From the NCBI GenBank assembly GCA_026770025.1, contig JAMXDE010000034.1, positions 1-64,000 of the forward strand: a stretch of 64,000 nucleotides of DNA, given 5' to 3'. The notes beneath the pieces were generated by a model that was not told where the DNA came from, did not search any database, and saw only the letters and a program-made list of their open reading frames with translations. This DNA comes from Craspedostauros australis. Its lineage: Eukaryota > Bacillariophyta > Bacillariophyceae > Mastogloiales > Achnanthaceae. Of this stretch, positions 49,227-61,090 are shown in pieces (position 1 is the first letter of the stretch; every line of letters starts with the position of its first letter). Made by a program: the position numbers and the translations under genes.

Positions 49227-52200
49227 ATGATCCGCATGATCAACATGAAGGCACCCATCGTGGCTGTTCTCTTCCTCTCCAACATGGTGTTGACTCACGC
49301 CGTGCTCCGTGGCAACCGGACCCCCATGGATCCAACTGAGGAACTCCACATGATGATGATGAAGACCCGCATCCTCAAGGTCGGCGCTGATGACAACGAG
49401 AAGGCGGCGAAACAAAACAAGGCCGACCGAGAGCCTCCCACAGACAACCCGGGTACTCCCGAGACCTCTGCGCCAACCGCGTTGCCGACTGGATCGCCGA
49501 CAGGGTTGATTTCGGAGATGCCGTCGATGGCACCTGTCGCCCAGCCAACTGCTTCGCCGACCTCTCAACCGACTCTCCTGCCAACGTCTAAACCATCAGC
49601 TGCCCCAGTGGTCTTTGATTCTACCATCGAAGTCGTTTGCCGGCCAGACGGCAACACCGCTCTCACCACCACTCTCACAACACAAGAGGCAAGCGCCAAG
49701 ACCATCATCTGCAATGCAAACAAGCCATCCTGCCGCGAAGCCATCAGTGCCGTCAAGGAATCCGAGCAGCTGCAGAACTTCTTCGGATGCGCAGGAGACC
49801 TCGGAGAAGGAGCTGCACGCAAGCTCTTCAACAAGTATGCGTCGCATGACATGCTTGCTGGCCAATTGGCGTTGGTCGCTGCCACCAACGTGATCCTCGT
49901 CACCGAACGTCCGGATGCCATGAAGGCAGCATGCGCGGCCATCGCTGCGATGCAATCGCCTGCCGTCGCGGACCCATGCTGCCAGGGATCCTCGGGGTGC
50001 ACTTCAGTCACCGGTTCCGCCTCCAACTCTCCTCCATTCATGACCATCGCCATCACGGCATGCACCGGTGACAGCGCCTGCAAGGATATGGGTCCCAATT
50101 CCCTCATACTCGATTCCTCCTGCACTGGAGACAGCGCATGCGAATTGATAAATGAGAATGAGATCAATCCCTTCACCACAGGAGTTACCTTCGTTGGTGA
50201 GATGGCATGCACCACCCCTCAATCTTGTGAGGGAGTGGGACGCCGCTCTCATGGTGATGTCACCATCCAGACCGGTGCATGTATTGGATCAGAGGCATGC
50301 AATGCAGCTGGCCGCCGTGTGGAGCAATCAGCACCATCCTTTCGCTTCCGCAGCCACATCGACATTGGCCCGAATGCGTGTGTTGGCAGCAATGCCTGCA
50401 AGGATGCCCATTCCACTGTCAACCATGGTACTGCTGGCAAGCCGGCAGGCAGTCTGACCATTGGTGCTGCTGGCTGTGCCGCCGATGGGTCATGCGAGAA
50501 GATGGGCTTCAGTGACAGGATGAGAACGGACATCATCGTCCCTCCTGGTGGATGTGGCAGTGTCGAAGGCTGCAGGGGGTGCATGACGAAGACGGAGTGC
50601 AGCCCCGATGAATTCTACTTCATCAGCGATGTCGATGGGGCCTGCCCAAAGGGAAGCAGCAGCTCTGGGGGCAATCCAACCGGTGACAAAGTGGAGAAGT
50701 ACTGTATTGGCAAGGACACATTGCCCACAGACTGTCCGACTTTTTCTCCCACTCCTTTCCCCACACCTCTCACGGCCAGTCCAACCAGTTCCCCATCTAA
50801 CTCGCCGTCTCGGACGCCCTCATATTTTCCGTCAGGCAGTCCATCGCAAGTCCCGTCTGAGATGCCGTCCGCACAGCCCTCCCAACTTCCGTCCGACGAG
50901 CCGTCAGATATCCCAAGCTCACTCCCGTCAAACACACCATCGCGAGTCCCGTCTGAGGAGCCGTCGCACGTCCCGTCTGCTCTTCCGTCCGAACAACCCT
51001 CTCACCTTCCGTCTGAGATGCCGTCAGATATCCCAAGCTCACTCCCATCCGAGGAGCCTTCGCACGTCCCATCTGCTCTTCCGTCCGAACAACCCTCTCA
51101 CGTTCCGTCTGAGATGCCATCAGATATCCCGAGCTCACTCCCGTCCGAGGAGCCATCGCAAGAGCCTACAAGAACAAACAGCCCAACTCTCACCCCGGCA
51201 TCCTTCATCGTTGGATGTCTCGCGACACCGGGTGACGACACATCAATGTTCATTTCTATCACTGGTGATGTATTCTGCGATGATGCAGCAGGCACTTGCG
51301 CTAAATTTGTCACTGCGGTCGATGCCCTCGGTGACAAGGGCAAGATGGTCAAGAGCATCTTTGGATGCGATGGTGCAAACCCTCCACAGCCCGTGACGTT
51401 GGCGGTGGCGCAGGAACGCTTTGACAAGATCAAGAACGACGAAAGTGTGACCACCGCATTGTTGGCGATCATAGACGAGAACAAGAAGCTTTTCACTGGT
51501 AGCGCGTCTGTGGTGACGACTGCATGCGATTCATGCTGCAGTGGTAGCGAGGCTTGCATCATTGACCCTGCTGATGGCAGTGTCATGACAGTGAGCTCAG
51601 GGTCATGTATCGGGGTTCGCGCATGCAAATCCACACGTCCCAACGCAATAATACTTGACAGTTGCAAGGGAGACAATTCCTGCCTTATTTTGGGTAATTT
51701 CCCCGGACTTCAGCCAGCTGCTGGTGTCCCAGTCGGATTCAGGGTGATCGGGCCAAGAGCTTGTGTTGCAGAGCAGAGTTGCAATGTTATTGGACGTAAC
51801 ATCTTTGGCAATATACGAGTGGAAGAAGGAGCATGTGATGCATTCAATGCATGCACTGCCATTGCAAGCCGCACCCACCAAGGGTCTGAACCCATGCCAC
51901 CGGTTGTGGCAAACGTCTTCATCGGAAAGGATGCGTGCAAAGGGACTTCCGCTTGCTTTGAATTTCATCGTAGCCAAACGACCAAATTGGCAGGAGACGT
52001 AATCATCGAAGCCGGTGCGTGCTCGGGCGAGAGGACGTGCCAAACTCTTGGCAACAGTGACATTGCAACCAATGACATCCTCATCAGAAGTGGAATCTGC
52101 ACGACCCTCTCCCCCTGTATCGGTTGCGCCAAGGGAAAACTGTGTATGTCAACAACAGAGACGTACGTAGTCGACGAATTCAACGTGGATTGCCCTGGAC

Positions 52201-52229
52201 CAGTCCAATCTGCCTGCGAAGTACTCTAA
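49227..52229 (+). CDS. Secreted Cys-rich protein with two related domains joined by a Pro-Ser repeat linker
   Basis: The frame encodes 1,000 residues. I chose the ATG at 49,227 (context AACCATG) over an in-frame one 38 codons upstream because it starts directly with a signal peptide: a hydrophobic stretch (APIVAVLFLSNMVLTHA) ending near residue 23. Residues about 70-128 are a Pro-Thr-Ser linker. About 129-505 is a Cys-rich domain with recurring CTGDSAC, CIGSEAC and CVGSNAC motifs every 25-35 residues. About 505-656 is a long run of PSxxPS units, and about 657-1,000 is a second, diverged copy of the Cys-rich domain. Regular C-x-G-x-x-A-C rungs suggest a parallel beta-helix. PS/PT linkers of this kind are widespread in diatom cell-surface and wall-associated proteins. 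A role at the cell surface is inferred; no catalytic residue is recognised. No intron is needed. Confidence 0.88.
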   Translation: MIRMINMKAPIVAVLFLSNMVLTHAVLRGNRTPMDPTEELHMMMMKTRILKVGADDNEKAAKQNKADREPPTDNPGTPETSAPTALPTGSPTGLISEMPSMAPVAQPTASPTSQPTLLPTSKPSAAPVVFDSTIEVVCRPDGNTALTTTLTTQEASAKTIICNANKPSCREAISAVKESEQLQNFFGCAGDLGEGAARKLFNKYASHDMLAGQLALVAATNVILVTERPDAMKAACAAIAAMQSPAVADPCCQGSSGCTSVTGSASNSPPFMTIAITACTGDSACKDMGPNSLILDSSCTGDSACELINENEINPFTTGVTFVGEMACTTPQSCEGVGRRSHGDVTIQTGACIGSEACNAAGRRVEQSAPSFRFRSHIDIGPNACVGSNACKDAHSTVNHGTAGKPAGSLTIGAAGCAADGSCEKMGFSDRMRTDIIVPPGGCGSVEGCRGCMTKTECSPDEFYFISDVDGACPKGSSSSGGNPTGDKVEKYCIGKDTLPTDCPTFSPTPFPTPLTASPTSSPSNSPSRTPSYFPSGSPSQVPSEMPSAQPSQLPSDEPSDIPSSLPSNTPSRVPSEEPSHVPSALPSEQPSHLPSEMPSDIPSSLPSEEPSHVPSALPSEQPSHVPSEMPSDIPSSLPSEEPSQEPTRTNSPTLTPASFIVGCLATPGDDTSMFISITGDVFCDDAAGTCAKFVTAVDALGDKGKMVKSIFGCDGANPPQPVTLAVAQERFDKIKNDESVTTALLAIIDENKKLFTGSASVVTTACDSCCSGSEACIIDPADGSVMTVSSGSCIGVRACKSTRPNAIILDSCKGDNSCLILGNFPGLQPAAGVPVGFRVIGPRACVAEQSCNVIGRNIFGNIRVEEGACDAFNACTAIASRTHQGSEPMPPVVANVFIGKDACKGTSACFEFHRSQTTKLAGDVIIEAGACSGERTCQTLGNSDIATNDILIRSGICTTLSPCIGCAKGKLCMSTTETYVVDEFNVDCPGPVQSACEVL

Positions 52230-53847
52230 TCATCACCTACTAGCATTCACTAGCTCGCTCTCTGTGACCATTTCCTATGTTGTGCTGGCAAAGCAGAGCA
52301 CTCCTTGGCGATGATGTGGACTCTAGCTTGGCTTGTGTCTTCTACACTATCTCAGTCACTATTCGGTTCAAGGATACTGTCTTGGTGCCAAATGTCTCTT
52401 TGTTGTTGCTGGTGTTGCTTTTCGCAGAATGACAAGCAACGGTCATCGCCATCATCAATCGTCACACTCCCATCACCTTCAAACAACACCCAAATTAGAG
52501 TCAAGTGCAGGAACACTGGCCTGGCAAGCACAGTAACATCAATAAAGATCACAACACTCATGACAATGGTGCCAGAAACAGTGGTATTGGTGGCATCAGA
52601 TACTCTATGGTGGCATACATGCTGACATGTCCAAAGAGCGTGAGAGACTGTGCTGTCGTTCATGATCCGCTCCTTCGATATACATCCTCATGATGGCAAG
52701 AAGAGAACACAGGCAAGATCCATTGTGATGTGGTTGCTGGCATTCATGAGAAGAATGGCATGCATTGTGATGGTGTTGATGGCCATGATGGTCCCTTGGA
52801 CAATGGAACATTCCCCATGGTTCTCTATGTTTCATACCATTGACGCCCAGGCGGACTCGATGTTGACCCATCCGTCTCATCCCAGATGATCACCATCCAA
52901 TACCAATACCAATATGCAGCCGTCCATGCAACATTTGCACAATCACTTTGCACAGCTGCCCCAATGAATCCAACTGTACTTGCAATGGCATATCGAGATA
53001 CGTTCCAAGTTCCCAGACAATGCCATCCACACCAATTCTGATGCACCGCCCTTGCTGATTTGTAACTTCCGCATTTTTTGTCATGGTTTGCATGACCGTC
53101 TGGGACAGCTGGAATGGGACATCTACCTTGCACATCGCACTGAGAGGGTGTGGATAGTGTAGTGGGAAGAACCATTCATCGAGCAGTACTTGCTGCTGGT
53201 AGCAAGTGCGATAAGTACCTGCAGATGAATCTGACACCCGCTGTTCCTCAATTGGATGGTGCCAGCATCGTTGTGCACCACAGAGATGTTGAGAAAAGAT
53301 CTATTGATGCTGCTGTTCCATTTGATGCTTAAGAAGGAGGCCATTGTGGAAACACCCAACTGGTCAAGCAGGATTGACCAGGCGATCGACCGCGCTGCAA
53401 CTACTTGCCGCGATCGTAAGATGCTGAAGCAAAAACCAATAGCAAATGAAATGAAGCACATCCTGGATGAACAGTTGATGTGGGATGGTCAGTCACCCCT
53501 GCAGTTTGTCACCTCCAGCAAACTGTTCCATCTGCTGTTTGTTGCATGTTGGAAATCCAGGGTAAGAGTACTGTAGTCTAATGCTTATTAAACTGTACCA
53601 TTTTAGAACTGTGAGAACAACATCTTCATTTCTCATTTCCTCAAGTTGTTTGCCCATGATGATGCCAGTAACACCCTGTAGTTGCTCCTGCATTCATCAT
53701 TGCAATCCTCCTTCATTGTTCACATCTCATCATGCATAACAGGTGTATTTCATCATGCTTGTCCACTGAGGTTCCCTCCTACATTCCTGCAGTATATGCA
53801 TGCTGATGTCAAGTTTCACTCTCTCCCAATCTGACATCCATCACCCA
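52230..53847. other. Spacer right of the secreted-protein gene, no recognised gene
   Basis: The first 200 bp are the likely 3' flank of the gene. Farther right, fragments such as a 106-codon frame at 53,256-53,576 have protein-like composition but match no family I know, and frames on either side are interrupted. They may be exons of a spliced gene or a decayed one. The right end provides the target site CACCCA of the next element. Confidence 0.4.
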
Positions 53848-54553
53848 TGTTAGGAATCGGGGGTACGACTTTGTCAAGATACCCATGATTGCCGCACCTC
53901 CCAAAATTATCAATCACGACTGAAATCAACTCCTGTTGATCACACCTTTGAGTCTTGTTGATCACACCCGTGACTCAAGAAAAACGTGATTGATCTCAGT
54001 CTTGACAAGAAAACAAGCCTGTCCTCCTCTAACAAGAAAAGCCACGACATCGAAAAACAGGATGTCCCAACATCAAGCATGACATCGCGACAATCCAAAC
54101 AACGACGTCACAGGAGAAACATCGATGACCAGCAGGTCTATGATCACCCCATCAGGAGAACCGAAACACGTGCCACTCGCGGACTAGAACAATTCAGAAA
54201 GGACATCAAGCTTGACACCAATCGTAAATCGGGTGTCAAGAGATCAAGGGCGAAACCTGTGACAAGTCAAGCGCATGACTGCGGAATCGTACCGCATGAA
54301 TGTAGATGATGATATGCATGATGAGATGCATGATGGAGATGCCTGATGAAAGGATCGATGAATACAAGCGAGAATGCATGATGAAGACAGCATGAAGGCA
54401 ACAGTATGACATGATGTTACTGTGGATTATACATGCTATGGCAAATGGAATTGGAAGAGCTGAAGATGTTATGCTCACAGTTCTGAGAATGCAACAACAG
54501 GAATAGGTAATCAGATATAACTAATAAGGCTGGGTTACCCCGGATTTCCAACA
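53848..54553 (+). repeat. 5' LTR of the decayed copia element
   Basis: 706 bp, TG...CA termini, and directly followed by the palindrome CGTTTCGAAACG. Confidence 0.93.
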
Positions 54554-55774
54554 CGTTTCGAAACGTTATGATTGAAATCCAACGTTTCCATCACCACCAA
54601 CACTAGCCAACGTCACCATCGTCGACATGACCATCAACCACACCGAAGACTATCGCAAGTAATGGTCCCCTGTGTCGAGAGAAAGGAGAGCAGGACGCTT
54701 TGGAGCACGGTGCTCCTTGCCAATGGACGCCAAGAACGGCACGGCAACCCCCACACGAGCGACGACGTCGAGATGATGATGATGATCGAATCGAGCGCCC
54801 CCGCGAGTCCACCAGCAGAGTGGAGACCGCAGCTGAGGTAAGCGCAAGCACTGCATGTACTACTGGAAGCAAGGAGGCGCTCGACACACGCATTAGAAGA
54901 ACTGTCCATGGTCATGGGACCATGAAGTCGAGGAAGGCACGAAGACCTTCACGGCTAGGTTGGAGCACGAGAGCAAGCTGCACGCAAGAAGAGATTCGAA
55001 CACAGCAGGCCACGCTCTCGGACGCATCGGAGTCAGCAGACTGCGCCATGAAGGCGAGAGAGCTGAAGGAGCTCAATGAGATGATGCGATGATAAAGAAC
55101 GAACAAGATATACGCAGGCATGGGCATGGCCCATGGTCGTGAGCACATCGCAAGTGACGCGAAGAGCAGCAATGGAAGCACCGAGATGATCACATGGCGC
55201 TGTTGGCCATCGTGTGATACAGGTTCGAGTGCTGGCTGCGAATACTGCTGCGATATGATCGCGGAGGTAAGGATGTAACCTACCAGCCATGAATTGGCGA
55301 CAACAATAAAAATAGCAACACAGGAAGTGTGTGCTTCGATGAGAAGGGACAGTGCTGCAACAAGGCGGACGAGAGGTCCGACCACGCTTCGATCCCACGC
55401 TCGAGACGAAAGCCGAGGAACAGGAGGTATCCTCGCATCGGGGAAGACAACGATTCGGAACATCCGCGCAGCTATGAGCCTCATCTACGATCGCCACCGT
55501 ATCCAAAACGGTTATAAGCGCGCACGAGGCAACAGTAGTGACAGCGAGATGATGCTGGCTACGGATCGATCGGTTGGGGAGTAACAGTCCTAACCGCGAT
55601 GCCCACGACAGTGAGATGACGCAAGAATAGCGGTGATGCCAAGAGGCAGAGCAACCGCGATAACAAACAAAGTCCGCGATGCAGGAGGCTGAGTCGACCA
55701 ACGTCGCTGTTGACGGGATGGATGACATCGCTCTCATCATTGACGAGCCGATGTGCGTGATCATCAACGAAGAC

Positions 55775-56020
55775 GTGGTCGACACCAAAAATGTGACCGA
55801 CACGAAATTTGTGGTCACCACCCAAATCACGAACAACAAAAACGCGGTCGACATCAAAAATGTGACCAGCACGTAATTTGTGGGCACCACCGACATCGCG
55901 AACAGCAAATCAAAAATGTGACCATCAGAAACCACGCGATGATGCGCGATGACCAACACGAAATTCGTGGTCATCTCCGAAATCGCGAACAACAAAACAA
56001 CAATGTGACCACGGGAAACT
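55775..56020 (+). repeat. Tandem repeat of about 70 bp inside the decayed copia element
   Basis: Three or four diverged units share AAAAATGTGACC, ACGAAATT(T/C)GTGGTCA and ATCGCGAACAACAAA. The repeat lies in the part of the interior that precedes the integrase and reverse-transcriptase pieces. Confidence 0.7.
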
Positions 56021-59000
56021 ACACGATGGATACTCGTGACAACTGACAATGATGATGTCTCCGACTTCAACAGCGGAACACCAGTCAACGACTACGAGTT
56101 GACCAGGGAGAAGACAGCCGAGTACACTTCGGGAGTGCATGGCTACTACGGATCTACGATCGACCACGAAGAGTTGATCAACCGAAAACTCTCTCCATCC
56201 AAGAATAAAGAGAAAGGCGGCCGCACTCACGACAACGAGGAGGATACCAATTACGACGAAGGCGTAACAACCGAAGCGGACACAGACGAGAACGAAATAG
56301 AAATAAATGGAGTGAACGTGGACGAGGAGATTGACCGCGCCATCCAAGTGCCGGTACATAATCTCACCCTAATTCGGAGCTTCCCCGACAGGAAGATCGA
56401 TGAGGCGTCGCACTGGGACATGAACAATGCACGATGTCCGTTGCGCCTTAAGCGCAGACCATTGAATGCATGGCGCATGGACTACCCAGAAATCCCATTC
56501 TCTATTCAGATTCCGGACGGTCGAAGAGGAGCGATCCCACAGACCGAAGCGGAAAGGGAGGAGTGCAGAGGACTGCTCATGGACGCAAATCCAATCTGCC
56601 TCTCTGTTCGATAACCATTGAGCAACATGATGTTTGCCAATGATGTGTACTTTGAATCTTCGACGATCTACTATGATGCGATCGATAACTTCGAAAGTTG
56701 ACCGTGCAGGTGCGTGTACACACGCGCGTTGCACTAGATGATGCATGAGATTGGGGTGCGAAGCACACTCGATGTGGCTCGCAACGCATACGCAATCAAC
56801 GACATGCTGGAAAACAATAACGCCACCCCGATCTAACAGATGCTGATTGGATACATGGGTCGCACGCAAGCGGTATGCACCGCATGATGAATCTGGCAAT
56901 GACCAGAATCCTAATCATGAGAGACATGACATGGATGGATCAGTCAAATGGGCGATTTGAGAGTATTAAGAACGCCAACAGGTCAGTACTGATAGACCTG
57001 GGAGATGACGACTCTACATCGGGGGACGGTTCCCCAGATAGAAGAGTGACTTGGGAGCGACGATCGGATACCATCCGAAGCATGGAGACCGACGACGCTG
57101 ATCAGAGCAGAAGAGCCGGAGAAGATACAGATACAGAAGACGCTGCTCGCGGGCAAGATGACTTGCTCCCTACCCAAGGGGACAATGAATCGTACGATGA
57201 CGACGATGAATCCGGAAGGGACGATGAGATGGGACGATACAATATGGTCGAAGGCTAACCAAACACGGTCCCAATCGCAGAACCTGTTGCGCGCATGCCA
57301 AGGATGCTAAGTGCTCTCGAGGGGTACAATAATACACCCATCCAAAGGAGGAGCGAGAACTTGGATCAAGTGGAGAATCAGAATCAGAAGGATGATGAGG
57401 GGTATGAGACCACTCAAGAGACGACTACCACACTACCGGCGACAGGAGGACCCAACCATAATATTGATGGGTCAACATTCAACAGAGATATCGCAGGCAT
57501 GATGATTGGCACCACTCATGAGAGGATGAGCTTGGGTGACTTCATCACTGTGAACCAAGCATTGAACTATCAACATAACAGAGAGGGATCCGAGCAAGCA
57601 AATGACGCAATGATGCTGGATCCAACCACAATTGACGAATGACGGAGTCATATGGATTCCAAGAAGAGAAATGAATGGCGGGACGCCATGATGGAACGGT
57701 TCAGTAATATGGCCACAGCATGAGCATGGCAGATGATCAAGAGGAACCGGACGCCGAATGATCGGCGAGATACCACAAGCACAGATATGAGATCGGTGTG
57801 CGATGAGAATGAAATCGACGAGAGAGACTCGGATCTGGAAAGGATACAGCTATGAGAGCGTGAGCCACGGAAGGCAGACTCCAGATACAGTGAGTCTAGA
57901 TACGTCGATATACGATCAATGAGAGAGACGCGGGCATGTTGGATGAAGAATCGAATGACAGAGCCGGAAGGGAGGAACCTCAGATGAATGAAGGATGAAT
58001 GGCAGGAGGCCACCAACAACTCCCATGACGAAGAAGCTGCAGCATGATGAATCGATGCTATCCAGAAGAGGATGAAGGCGATCGACAACGTGGTTGCAAG
58101 GCAACACGACGACAGAGCTGGCAGCTTATTACAATATGCCAACACCCAACGAGGGTGACGAACGAAGCATCAGAATCAGGAGATGACGATGACTACGCAA
58201 CTGCACAGGAGACGAAGACTGCTCCAGTGGCAACAGACGGACCCAACTTCGACCAAGACGGGTCAATCATCAACAAGGACGTCGCAGGCACGAGGATCGA
58301 TGCTATCCAATGACGGATGAGAGTGATCGACTTCATCGCTGCGAGTCAGGATGTTGAGAGCGAACGCGACGGCGAGAGAGATTCGTGCACATCAACACTG
58401 GAATGATGCCGAGTCTATATGCGCCTAAGGAATGATAGGATCATGTGGATCCTGACGAATGGAAGGGACGAACTATGAGTGACTTGGAGGCAAGCTGCTG
58501 AAGGCAAGGACCTCACATACTCTCCCATGAGACCAGTGGCAAAGATGCCACGGATGCTACGCGGCTTGGCACCACACCACAACGTGCCAGAACACCACTC
58601 CAACTCAGATTCAAACAGCGGAGGTGGTGAGTCAGCTGAGGAAACAGAGCAGACCTCAGCAACCGCAAGAGAGGGGTTAAGACGTCCGAAGCATGCATAC
58701 ACGGCTTTGATGCTGGACCCCACCACATTTGAAAAATACTGGGATCATGCGGATCCAGCGAAGCAAAAGAAATGGCGAGATGCCATCAATAAGGAGTTCT
58801 ATGACATGGTCAGACGAGGAGTCTGGCAGAAGATCAAGAAGAGTGAGATGCCGAGAGATCGGCGATGCGTGAAGACAAAGGGGGTATTCAAGGAGAAGAG
58901 GAACAGCGTATTCATCGCCAGACTCATTGCATGCGGATACTCGCAGATCGCAGGAGTCGACTCCTCAACGCAACACACCCATGATGCATGACGCAACCTA

Positions 59001-59126
59001 CCGCAGAATGCTCACAATGAAGATGCTACTGAACATTGGACAGCACCACTATCAACCTTGAGACAGAATTTCTACATGGAGATCTTGAAGAGGAGGTCTA
59101 CATGCTTTGCCGGAAGGGCATGGAGC

Positions 59127-59345
59127 ATGTTAGGAATCGAGGGTACGACTTTGTCGGAATACCCGTGATTGCCGCACCTCCCAACATTATTCGTCACAGC
59201 TTTGAATACTATTCGTCACATGTTCGGAGACTACTTGTCACACCTTTATATGCCATGTCATTATGACTATGACTAAGGGTACGGACGTGATTGACACCTG
59301 TACTACCGCGAGGAGGATAGCCTGTCCTCCAGTAACGCAAGGACG
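59127..59345 (+). mobile_element. Partial LTR inserted in the reverse-transcriptase part
   Basis: TGTTAGGAATCGAGGGTACG, GATTGCCGCACCTCCCAA and AGCCTGTCCTCC follow in the same order as in the flanking 706 bp LTRs, but more diverged. It is a fragment of a related LTR nested inside the pol region. Confidence 0.75.
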
Positions 59346-60384
59346 ACACCTATGGCGGATCAGGAGGTCCCGATACCGCGCCAACCATGGCAACCATCCA
59401 GAAGACGATCAACGGACTCGTGCAAAGGGCAAGACAATGGAAGAAGCTGGTCGACATCCTACTCAAATTGGGATTCGGACCAAGCCGAGTTGATCCATGC
59501 CTTCCGATTCAGAATCAAAGAAGGGAGACTGCTATTGATCAGAACCCATGTCGACGACTGCCTATGCATCAAGGATGAACAGGAGTTGAAGAAACTCATG
59601 GAAGATATCAAGCAGAGCGGTTCGGTATCAAGGTGGAGGATGATCTGGAAGACTACATCAGCTGCAAGATCGTATCCAACCACGACATGATGCAACTGCA
59701 ATGGTACGGTACACCAGGAACACCAGGGCAAAGCATCCAAGAGGGATAGCGATTCGCCCAAGGTGGACAGAGACCGATACAGCAGATACCGAAGTGGAGC
59801 AGGTATGCTGCTATATCAAATGAAGCACTTCCAACCCGACATCACCAATGCAACGCGAGATCTGACCAAGATGTTGGATGGAGCCAACTGCTGCAGCATA
59901 CAAGGAAATGCTGAGGATCATGAAGTGCATGTCGGACAGGAAAGAACATGGACTACGGATGAAGCCAAGTCCATTGGAGAACGATGCATGAAAGATTGTG
60001 ATCTACACCAAACAACGAATTCGGTGGTGACAAGGACAATCGCATCAGCATGAGAGGACATATCGTCCTACTACAAGGAGTGCCGATCATCTGGAGATCG
60101 AGGGCACAGCACAGTGTGACACTCAGCTCAATGGAGGCAGAACACGTCGCACTATCGGAGGCTGGAAATGAGATCCGCTTCCAGACTCAACTGATGAACA
60201 ACATCGGGTTGAAGACACAAGGGCCACATCATCTGATTGCGGATAGCAGTGGATTGATGACGATGGTGAGAGAGAGAGAAGTAAAGGTGAAGAAAGAGAG
60301 AGCGAGAGAGAGAGAAGTATTGGTGATGAGAGTCAAGGGAGCATGAAGTCAGAATGATATGTTGTCGATGCGACAATGGAAGGG

Positions 60385-61090
60385 TGTTAGGAATCGGGGG
60401 TACGACTTTGTCAAGATACCCATGATTGCCGCACCTCCCAAAATTATCAATCACGACTGAAATCAACTCCTGTTGATCACACCTTTGAGTCTTGTTGATC
60501 ACACCCGTGACTCAAGAAAAACGTGACTGATCTCAGTCTTGACAAGAAAACAAGCCTGTCCTCCTCTAACAAGAAAAGCCACGACATCGAAAAACAGGAT
60601 GTCCCAACATCAAGCATGACATCGCGACAATCCAAACAACGACGTCACAGGAGAAACATCGATGACCAGCAGGTCTATGATCACCCCATCAGGAGAACCG
60701 AAACACGTGCCACTCGCGGACTAGAACAATTCAGAAAGGACATCAAGCTTGACACCAATCGTAAATCGGGTGTCAAGAGATCAAGGGTGAAACCTGTGAC
60801 AAGTCAAGCGCATGACTGCGGAATCGTACCGCATGAATGTAGATGATGATATGCATGATGAGATGCATGATGGAGATGCCTGATGAAAGGATCGATGAAT
60901 ACAAGCGAGAATGCATGATGAAGACAGCATGAAGGCAACAGTATGACATGATGTTACTGTGGATTATACATGCTATGGCAAATGGAATTGGAAGAGCTGA
61001 AGATGTTATGCTCACAGTTCTGAGAATGCAACAACAGGAATAGGTAATCAGATATAACTAATAAGGCTGGGTTACCCCGGATTTCCAACA
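60385..61090 (+). repeat. 3' LTR of the decayed copia element
   Basis: 706 bp, with two differences from the 5' LTR, followed by the target duplication CACCCA. Confidence 0.93.

Larger units (their letters stand above)
53848..61090 (+). mobile_element. Copia element with near-identical LTRs and decayed interior
   Basis: LTRs of 706 bp each (53,848-54,553 and 60,385-61,090) start TGTTAGGAATCGG and end TTCCAACA. I see two differences between them. CACCCA on both sides is a 6 bp target-site duplication, and CAATGGAAGGG before the 3' LTR is the polypurine tract. The interior keeps recognisable copia pieces: an acidic N-terminal part, the start of reverse transcriptase near 58.7-58.95 kb (ARLIACGYSQIAGVD) and RNase H near 59.8-60.25 kb (TLSSMEAEHVALSEAG). 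It is broken in many places. It also holds a fragment of a related LTR near 59,127-59,345 and internal repeats. The LTRs suggest a recent insertion although the coding parts are old. Confidence 0.9.

Noticed and set aside
50608-51396. 262-codon plus frame and several minus frames across the Pro-Ser linker
   Set aside because: They are shadows of the repeated linker coding sequence.
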